Of a stretch of 5,992 nucleotides of DNA, positions 1 through 5,300 are shown one piece after another. The DNA is from Planctomycetota bacterium (GTDB lineage Bacteria > Planctomycetota > Planctomycetia > Pirellulales > Lacipirellulaceae). Positions within the stretch are counted from its first letter, which is position 1. Every line of letters begins with the position of its first letter. The notes below the pieces were generated by a model that worked only from the letters and a program-made list of their open reading frames with translations, had not been told where the DNA came from and ran no database searches. The position numbers and the translations under genes were made by a program. The DNA is taken from the NCBI GenBank assembly GCA_013151315.1, contig JAADIN010000066.1, positions 1 through 5,992 of the forward strand, written 5' to 3'.

Positions 1-2
1 CC

Positions 3-569
3 TACGAGCGGGGCGTAGCAGCGATCACCGTGCATGGGCGAACGGTCAAGCAGCGGTACGATGGGCCTTCCCGCTGGGAATTCCTTCGCGAGCTCAAACA
101 GCACGCCGGCGATCGCACGGTACTCGGCAGCGGCGATCTCTTCGACGCCCAAGCGTGCCTCAACATGCTCGAATTCACCGGCGTCGACGGCGTGACGGTT
201 GCCCGTGGCGCGATTGGCAATCCCTGGATATTCCAGCAAGCGCGCGCCTTGGCCGCCGGCCTGCCGCTGCCCGAGCCGCCCACGCTATTCGAGCAGCGTG
301 AGGTCATCGCCGAGCATTACTCGCTTGCCGAAGAGCTCTACGGAGCGGAGCGTTGTGTTTCGACGATGCGAAAATTCGGCATCAAGTATTCCTGCCTGCA
401 TCCCGAGCACGAGCAGGTGCGAACCGACTTCACGCAAGTCAAACAACCGGGAGCTTGGCGCGAAGTGCTAGAGAAGTGGTACCGCGTCGATGCCCCAGGG
501 ATCGTGCCACCCATCGACGAACCCAAGCCGATTCTCAACGCGGCACGGGCTTCAGCCGGCAGTCGTTGA
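3..569 (+). CDS. dusB: tRNA-dihydrouridine synthase, DusB-like (5' end outside window)
   Basis: C-terminal 188 residues of an FMN-dependent enzyme that reduces uridine to dihydrouridine in the D-loop of tRNA in the cytoplasm. The frame is open from the left edge (Y-E-R-G-V-A-A-I-T-V-H-G-R-T) and stops with TGA at 567-569. The Dus barrel signatures run in family order: the HGRT motif followed by Q-R-Y-D-G-P-S-R-W, then GSGDLF (the NGDI-like phosphate/FMN loop, here with Ser in place of the usual Asn), then DGVTVARGAIGNPWIF, which matches the DusB signature DGVMIGRAAxGNPWIF. The helical tRNA-binding C-terminal domain follows (STMRKFGIKY). The catalytic Cys lies in the missing N-terminal half. 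The codons are very GC-rich, unlike the block to its right. The next gene is convergent. DusB rather than DusA or DusC is chosen from the GNPWIF context; the exact subfamily is less certain than the enzyme class. Confidence 0.93.
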   Translation, partial: YERGVAAITVHGRTVKQRYDGPSRWEFLRELKQHAGDRTVLGSGDLFDAQACLNMLEFTGVDGVTVARGAIGNPWIFQQARALAAGLPLPEPPTLFEQREVIAEHYSLAEELYGAERCVSTMRKFGIKYSCLHPEHEQVRTDFTQVKQPGAWREVLEKWYRVDAPGIVPPIDEPKPILNAARASAGSR

Positions 570-672
570 GTGCTCCGTATGCACCCGGCGATGCTCTTCA
601 AGGATTCCGTCCAGCAAGGAAATAGGGTCTTTGATATTCAAGGGAGTATCCTTAATCGCATAACGTCCGCGA
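570..672. other. Convergent intergenic gap
   Basis: About 100 bases lie between the dusB stop and the stop of the minus-strand antitoxin-like gene. I see no stem-loop with a T-tract for either gene. The only inverted repeat noticed, AAGGAT and ATCCTT about 40 bases apart, is too short and too widely spaced to call. A minus-strand reading frame runs through it (see the findings), but it is not supported as a gene. Confidence 0.5.
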
Positions 673-885
673 TCACCGGGCCGCCGGAGAAGATTTTTCA
701 TTGGAAACCGTGTGATCGGCAGTTCCGTGCGCATCGCACTGTTCTGCCTTCGTTCCTGGATCGATAGCGAGTGAAGCGTCCTTCGGCCAACGCTCGTTGA
801 TCGAGGCAATAAGGGTGCGAATATCGTGCCCAGCACGTTCTGACATCTGCTTGCGTACACGACGCACTTCGCTATAGCTATCCAT
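673..885 (-). CDS. Small helical partner of PIN toxin, probable antitoxin
   Basis: A 70-residue protein starting MDSYSEVRRVRKQMSERAG and ending at TGA (673-675). Its ATG at 885 lies inside the end of the PIN gene (the sequence ATGGATAG holds both this start and the toxin stop), so the two are almost certainly translated from one message. The pattern E-V-R-x-V-R-x-x-x-x-x-x-x-G-x-D-I-x-x-L-I in the first 30 residues matches, from memory, the small proteins that directly follow this PIN subfamily in many bacteria (typically D-x-I-x-E-V-R-x-x-R-x-x-x-A-x-x-x-x-x-D). The tail (about residues 40-70) is rich in charged and small residues and probably disordered. Role as inferred: binds and neutralises the PIN nuclease. 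Antitoxins of VapBC pairs usually come first, and no DNA-binding fold is obvious, so autoregulation cannot be asserted. The frame is open further upstream, but the start is fixed by family length and the overlap. Confidence 0.65.
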   Translation of the reverse strand: MDSYSEVRRVRKQMSERAGHDIRTLIASINERWPKDASLAIDPGTKAEQCDAHGTADHTVSNEKSSPAAR

Positions 886-1363
886 TGAACGTATCCTCGT
901 TGAGCAGTTCAAGCGGGGTAACCAACGCGGGGTTCCCCAGCCCAAGTATACCATTAACACGACGAATGTGGCCAAATTTATTGGCATTGGCGATGTGGCG
1001 GCAATTCCACGTCACCAAGAAGTCGCAGCGATGAAACGATGCCGCAGCAAGATGCAAAGCGTCGCCACCGGGATCCGTTGGCATAACATGATGAGAAATG
1101 TAGGCGTCAACCGCTTCGGCAATCGCATCATTCAGCGTGAGTAGTGGAAGCCGGGAAGCCAATGCAAGCATGTCCGACCTATTCGGGAATTCACCAGCAT
1201 CAAGTTCGGACTTCACGGCAAGACTCGTGACGAGTTCATCGCTGCCATTGAGCGCGCGATCAAGCCACTTGCGCGTCCAGTTCTCGCGAGCAACCATCTC
1301 TGGCTCCGAGCGGGTGTTGAAGTAGAAGCTGACTACTGTCGTTTCAATATAGATTCTTGCCAT
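878..1363 (-). CDS. PIN-domain protein, VapC-like toxin/ribonuclease
   Basis: A 161-residue single-domain PIN protein, predicted to be a metal-dependent endoribonuclease and the toxin of a type II toxin-antitoxin pair. It begins MARIYIETTVVSFYF, the N-terminal strand of this subfamily, in which the first acidic residue is Glu (E7) rather than Asp. Other likely active-site residues are E53 in KSELDAGE, D97 and D101 in TDPGGDALHLA, and D114 to N120 in CDFLVTWNCRHIAN, the very characteristic TWNCxHI motif of these proteins. The Mg2+-binding acidic set looks complete, so the domain is probably active. The ATG at 1363 is preferred over a TTG five codons upstream because the family starts M-x-[RK]-I-Y, and GAAAG lies 8 bases before it. 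It overlaps the downstream partner gene by 8 bases. VapC-family toxins cut tRNA or rRNA; the target of this one cannot be inferred. Confidence 0.88.
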   Translation of the reverse strand: MARIYIETTVVSFYFNTRSEPEMVARENWTRKWLDRALNGSDELVTSLAVKSELDAGEFPNRSDMLALASRLPLLTLNDAIAEAVDAYISHHVMPTDPGGDALHLAAASFHRCDFLVTWNCRHIANANKFGHIRRVNGILGLGNPALVTPLELLNEDTFNG

Positions 1364-1445
1364 CGTGTGGACTTTCAATTTTCAATCGCAGAACTCGGAC
1401 TGCTTTCGCTCAAACAGCTTTGGTGCGACCTTGCTCTGCTTCGAG

Positions 1446-1532
1446 AAACCGCGCGGCATCAATTGTTGTGGGGCGGACCCGCATGTCAGGTGGTGTGGTA
1501 AGGGCCGTCAGTGATGACGGCCCTTACCCGAT
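1446..1532 (+). mobile_element. Candidate 3' remnant of a group II intron (domains V-VI)
   Basis: On the plus strand, GGCGGACCCGCATG is followed by TCAGGTGGTGTGG, then a perfect hairpin and CCGAT. This closely resembles, from memory, the end of one class of bacterial group II introns, where domain V reads like AACCGCC...GCGGACCCGCATG...GGTGGTGTG, domain VI is a short hairpin, and the intron ends in CCGAT or similar. Here AACCGC at 1447-1452 could pair with GGTGGT at 1490-1495 to form a domain V base, but the middle is not complementary as it should be, so domain V looks decayed. No reverse-transcriptase/maturase gene and no upstream intron domains are present, so at most this is a truncated relic. 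It could instead be a dispersed intergenic repeat of other origin. Confidence is limited because the match rests on recall. Confidence 0.42.
1497..1528. terminator. Perfect 14-bp hairpin abutting the membrane-protein gene
   Basis: GGTAAGGGCCGTCA (1497-1510) and TGACGGCCCTTACC (1515-1528) are exact reverse complements around a GTGA tetraloop. The stem begins 4 bases after the stop of the minus-strand membrane-protein gene (1533-1535). It could therefore end or stabilise that transcript and separate it from the PIN pair. No T-tract follows in the minus direction (the next bases read ACACCACC), so it is not a classical intrinsic terminator. The same bases form the domain VI-like hairpin of the intron-like segment. 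The hairpin is certain; the terminator role is an inference. Confidence 0.45.
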
Positions 1533-2042
1533 TTATTTGCGATTCTCTTCTTCCTCCAATCGCTTCACGACATCGATCGGCATTTGATCGTAAGTATGAA
1601 TTGATTCGGAGCATTTATCAATTACGCGTCGAAGGCCACGGAACCGACCAAATTGGCGTAGGGCTCCCACAATGCAATAGACGTAGATCACGACTAAGGC
1701 GATGTCCGCGAGTTCATAAAGGGGAAGGTAACGTCCTACGAATCGAATCAACGACGTCCAAAACACCGCCAGGGACAGTGCGAGAATCACTCGAAGTGCA
1801 GTGTATGTTGCATCTGTGCGCGCATCGACGAGCCGTTGTGGGTTTTCAATCAAGTACGTTACGACAGCATCATCACGTTCCTTTTCATCTTGCAGTCGCT
1901 TCTTTCGGTTCGTTGACCAAGTTGCGACGAGACTGTCGAACAGGGGTTTTGCGTAGGACGCCGCGATGTTTACGAGAAAGGCAACGATGACGGTGGAAAT
2001 CCACCATGTAGGTGTCGTGATGAGTTTCGTGAGGTCATCCAC
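1533..2042 (-). CDS. Three-helix membrane protein of unknown function
   Basis: A 169-residue protein starting at GTG (2040-2042). An in-frame TGA four codons upstream leaves this as the first usable start, although no Shine-Dalgarno sequence is evident. Predicted membrane segments are residues about 12-32 (PTWWISTVIVAFLVNIAASY), 82-103 (ALRVILALSLAVFWTSLIRF) and 109-129 (YELADIALVVIYVYCIVGAL). Clusters of basic residues follow segment 1 (RKKR, 46-49) and segment 3 (R129, R133, R135, R138, R139), placing the 33-80 loop and the C-terminal tail in the cytoplasm. The N-terminal pattern P-x-W-W followed by a hydrophobic helix ending in Y-x-K-P recalls, from memory, a widespread family of small uncharacterised membrane proteins often found in accessory regions. 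No enzymatic motif is visible. The C-terminus is a charged helix (KRLEEEENRK) that stops right beside the hairpin element, so slight truncation is possible. GC content is clearly lower than in the flanking genes. Confidence 0.72.
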   Translation of the reverse strand: MDDLTKLITTPTWWISTVIVAFLVNIAASYAKPLFDSLVATWSTNRKKRLQDEKERDDAVVTYLIENPQRLVDARTDATYTALRVILALSLAVFWTSLIRFVGRYLPLYELADIALVVIYVYCIVGALRQFGRFRGLRRVIDKCSESIHTYDQMPIDVVKRLEEEENRK

Positions 2043-2267
2043 AGCGAGTCAAGTTTCTATTTCGTGTTTGGTGAATTAGCAGATAATTTGTTATTAGACA
2101 CAAAAATGTGCGTAAGCAGGGATTAGACACACCCGCCTTTTTCGCGAGGCATCCCGCTTGAGCGCATCGTATCAGACGCCCGCTCCGAATGCAAGAAATG
2201 GACGGCTACTCAACAGGAGAATTGCCAAGTTGAAAAACAGACAATACCTGCACCCAACATTAAAAAG
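2043..2267. other. AT-rich intergenic region upstream of the membrane-protein gene
   Basis: These 225 bases contain no convincing gene on either strand. The part nearest the membrane-protein start is markedly AT-rich (20 G+C in the 60 bases 2041-2100) and should hold its minus-strand promoter. TAATAA- and TTATCT-like hexamers occur there, but no -35/-10 pair at proper spacing is strong enough to annotate. It also contains the direct repeat ATTAGACACA (2093-2102 and 2122-2131), and GCCT...AGGC around TTTTCGCG near 2135-2150 as a weak 4-bp stem. Confidence 0.5.
2093..2131 (+). repeat. Pair of 10-bp direct repeats
   Basis: ATTAGACACA occurs at 2093-2102 and again at 2122-2131, 29 bases start to start. 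The spacing is close to, but not exactly, three helical turns (31.5 bp). The pair lies 50-90 bases upstream of the GTG start of the minus-strand membrane-protein gene, where a regulator could bind. It could equally be a leftover of an insertion or a chance duplication. The repeat itself is exact; the function is unknown. Confidence 0.5.
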
Positions 2268-2333
2268 GAACCACAACGGAACAACGGGAACTACGCAAGT
2301 TTTTTCGTAGTTCCCGTTGTTCCGTTGTGGTTC
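2268..2333 (-). terminator. 28-bp perfect inverted repeat, likely terminator of the large minus-strand gene
   Basis: The arms 2268-2295 (starting GAACCACAACGG) and 2306-2333 (ending CCGTTGTGGTTC) are exact reverse complements over 28 bp, with a 10-base loop (CAAGTTTTTT on the plus strand). Read on the minus strand, the hairpin lies 60 bases after the stop of the large gene and is followed after one base by TTTTT, as in an intrinsic terminator. On the plus strand a run of eight T (about 2343-2350) follows the stem after several bases, so weak bidirectional action is possible, although no plus-strand gene ends here. The stem is much longer than most terminators and is partly built of near-identical octamers (ACAACGGA, ACAACGGG). 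That suggests origin from a simple repeat or a mobile palindrome later used as a terminator. Confidence 0.7.
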
Positions 2334-2393
2334 AAATCCTTGTTTTTTTTGCGGGCTGGCTGGGACTTGGCAATCCTCCTGCGGCTATTCGAT

Positions 2394-5300
2394 TTACCGC
2401 CAAAGCTTCGGCACCCACCCGCGAAGTCGACCGCTAATACTCGGTCGCTCTTCTTGCGCTTTCAAAGTCTCTGGCTTCGATGATCGCTTTGCCGGTTGCT
2501 TCGCCTCGCGCAACGTTCCCGCTTCCACCGGCGGGACATACTCGATCAAATACTGCGACCAGTACTCTTCGACCAATCGCAGACAATCGATGACTTGCCC
2601 CGCGTCGAGCGCCGTCTTGGCCGCATAGACGCCTTTGACCAACGCTCCGCGATGAAGTTTATCGAACTGCAGATCGACCAATTCGAGATCGTCGAGCAAG
2701 ACTTCCGCATCGCCGGTCAGATGCAACTGCACGCGCATCTGGCCTTCGGCTCGGAAAGGAATATCGTCGACGGGAAACTCGAATCGAGACCACTCGCTGT
2801 CGATCGGTTGCTCGCCGCCCAAGATCGCAACCTGCCGATAGCTTTTGTTGGGGTCTTCAAAAACGATACGCAGTCGCGTCTTCGGCGAGACCTTCAAGCC
2901 GCGGATCTGTCCGCTAAGCATCAACTGCCCCGTCTCGGGCATCGGAAAAAGATCGCTTTGGATCGCAACGCCCGCGAGGCCTTCGCTTCGGAATCGCAAG
3001 GCACGAGTCCCCGAATGGGCGTCCGTGCTAACGACCTTCGCCCGTCCCTGCGAACCGATCAGTGGTTGCCAGCCGGCGATCTGACTCCCCTCTTCGGGCA
3101 GTTCAAACCCTGGATTGACTAACAGCGGGTAGGGCCTGCGAATGTTGAGGTTGCCGGTTCGCGACTCGATGGCTTCGATCCGCTGCTGTAAATCTTCGCG
3201 AGCGCTGGTATCCAACGAAACTTGTGGCTGTCCCAATCGGAGTTGGGTCGAATCGAAGGCCCATGCTTGGAGACTTGCAGGCGGCAGCTCAACGAGCCAC
3301 TCTTGCTCGCCTGCGGCGAGCGACCCCGAGCTTTCCTCGTTTTCGTCTCCCAATTTTTTCCAAGCAGACAGGTCGTGAGAACGAAGGGGTAATTTCACGC
3401 TAATTGGCCAAGGAGATTCGTTGATGAGCGAAACGGTCGTCGCGTTTTTCGACCGGTAAACTCGCATCACCAACGGTTGAACTGTTTGGGTACGCACTTC
3501 GGCTTCGGGCCCCGGTAGTTGCTGTACTATTTTCCGCAGATCTCGCAACTGCGGGTGGGAGCCGAAGGAAAAGAATTCACCCCCCTCGACGATCGTTAAC
3601 GCGTCGCTTCGGGCCAGCGCCGCGGCCAAATAGCGTCTCTGCGTTGCACCGACAGGCGAGGGTTGGCACGTGAGCGTCAGGCGAGTTCGGTCGGCCCCGA
3701 AAGGGCTCAGTGCATCGAACGAGGCGAGCCGAATTTTTTCGGCCGAGTGATGGAACAACAGGGCCGACCGTCCGGCGAGAGGTAGCAATTCTCCCTGGTC
3801 GGTGGCGGCATTGATGCGCAAATCGCGGGCCCGTTGCTGAAATTGATTGCTGGCCCCCAATTGCAAGGGCGCCATTGCCACGATGCCTGGAGTCTGAGCC
3901 AGCCTTGTAAAGTCGAGACCATGTTCGAGCAAAACTTGGCTCAGATTCGTCGGCTTGGAAATCGCCCTGCGAACCTGTTGCTGAAGCGTGGAGCCCGAAA
4001 ACACCTCCTCGGTCGCCAAGACCAGCTGCAAATCGTTTCGCTCGGCAACTAGCGCCGAAGCCATCTTCGCGTACATTTGGGTCAGCTTTTGCGACCGCCA
4101 TGCTTGCCACGCGGCCCGGTCTGGGCCGAGCAATTGGGCGGCCCGGCGTTGAAACCTTTGGGCATCCTGAGAAGGCACCTGGGTGCCCGTTTCACGAGAA
4201 AAATCGGCAATCGTCGCATCATCCATTCCCCAGGCCAGCCCCGGCAACAGCCCGTAGCCCTCGCCGGAAAGCTGAAGTCCAACCCCTGCAAAAGAATCGT
4301 GGCCCCGATAACGGTCGGAAAGTTCGCTGACAAGATTTCCTAATTCGGCCTGCACCCGATCGTTGAGCACGTTGTAGTACGGTGCCCGACCCTCCACCGC
4401 GGAATACTGCTGCAACCAAGTTCTTCCCTCTGCTCCGACCCAAGCGATTCCGTCGGTTTGAGCTTCCGAATTTCTGCGAGCCAGTTCCAGGCGGGGCAGG
4501 GGGGTGGTCATTTGCACCATCGGCACTATGCGAAGACCTTCGCGATCGAAGACGCGCAACAGCAATTCCAAGACATCTTTGCGCATCGGGTCTTGCCCAC
4601 TTGCAGCAAGCAATCCCGTGTCGTAACGGGGCGACGGGTTCAACAATTCGCTCGGATAAAGCGAGCTTCCATCGGCCGCAACCGAGAGCATCACCCCGTT
4701 GTATCCATTGCTGCGCACATGCTGAGCAAGCCGATTCGCGCCATCCAAAAACGTCGACCAAGTTTGTACGCTCAGCCCGCTACTCGCATCTAGCGACTTC
4801 GCCGCCCCCAAATACTCGGCGAACATCGGCTTCGATAGAAAACAGGCGACCAGCCGCGTCGGTTCTGTTTTTTCTGTTTCCGTTGTCGTTTCCGCTGCCG
4901 TGGCTTGGGCGTCGTGTCGCAGCAGATCGATTCTTCCGTACTGGGCCGGTTTTTCCGAGTGACGATTCACAATCAGCAACTGGGGAGCTCGAGTACGAGG
5001 CCAAAACACAAACCGATGAATTCCGATTTCCCCTTCGCCAGCCGCTTGCGTTCCTTTCGTGTAAAAGCCCGCATCCCGCTGCGAGGCGGTCACTTGGCCC
5101 GAGGCATCGGGCTCGATCACACTGATTGCCAGATGTTGCTCCAGCTCGAGCGGATATTGAATTTCGACCACGTGCGGCTGCCCCGTCTCACGAACAGGAA
5201 GCGTATACGACTGCCAGTAGGGATCGCCGGCAGGCGGCGCGGGGGGCAATTCCACCAAGTCGCCAGCCGGGCCAGGACGCACGACCGGCTGAACATTGCC

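Larger units (their letters stand above)
1364..1532. other. Intergenic region upstream of the PIN pair
   Basis: This 169-base gap between two minus-strand genes must contain whatever promoter drives the PIN/partner pair, unless transcription reads through from the membrane-protein gene. I cannot identify convincing -35 and -10 boxes on the minus strand. Its distal half (about 1446-1532) is the group II intron-like segment listed separately. A 25-codon minus-strand frame (1382-1459) lies just upstream of the PIN start and was not accepted as a gene. Confidence 0.5.

Noticed and set aside
1364..1378. TTG start at 1378 giving five extra residues (MKVHT) on the PIN protein
   Set aside because: Family members begin at M-x-R-I-Y, and the ATG at 1363 has GAAAG at suitable spacing.
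1382..1459. 25-residue minus-strand frame starting MPRGFSKQSK, ending 18 bases before the PIN gene start
   Set aside because: It is basic and well placed for a leader peptide, but it has no ribosome binding site, its 5' end overlaps the intron-like segment, and I recognise no relative.
1382..1501. Plus-strand frame reading LKQLWCDLALLRETARHQ and ending at TAA (1499-1501) in the hairpin
   Set aside because: No plausible start codon or ribosome binding site. It is antisense to the PIN gene upstream, and the apparent protein-like reading is explained by translating the intron-like segment.
2317..2628. Plus-strand frame across the palindrome and the end of the large gene
   Set aside because: It begins inside the inverted repeat and overlaps the large gene antisense. 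The composition (Cys/Ser/Phe-rich) is that of a shadow frame.
4382..5125. Long plus-strand frame of 247 codons antisense to the large gene
   Set aside because: Rich in Arg, Pro and Ser with no recognisable domain. It is typical of antisense frames in GC-rich coding DNA, and the minus-strand protein is clearly the real one.
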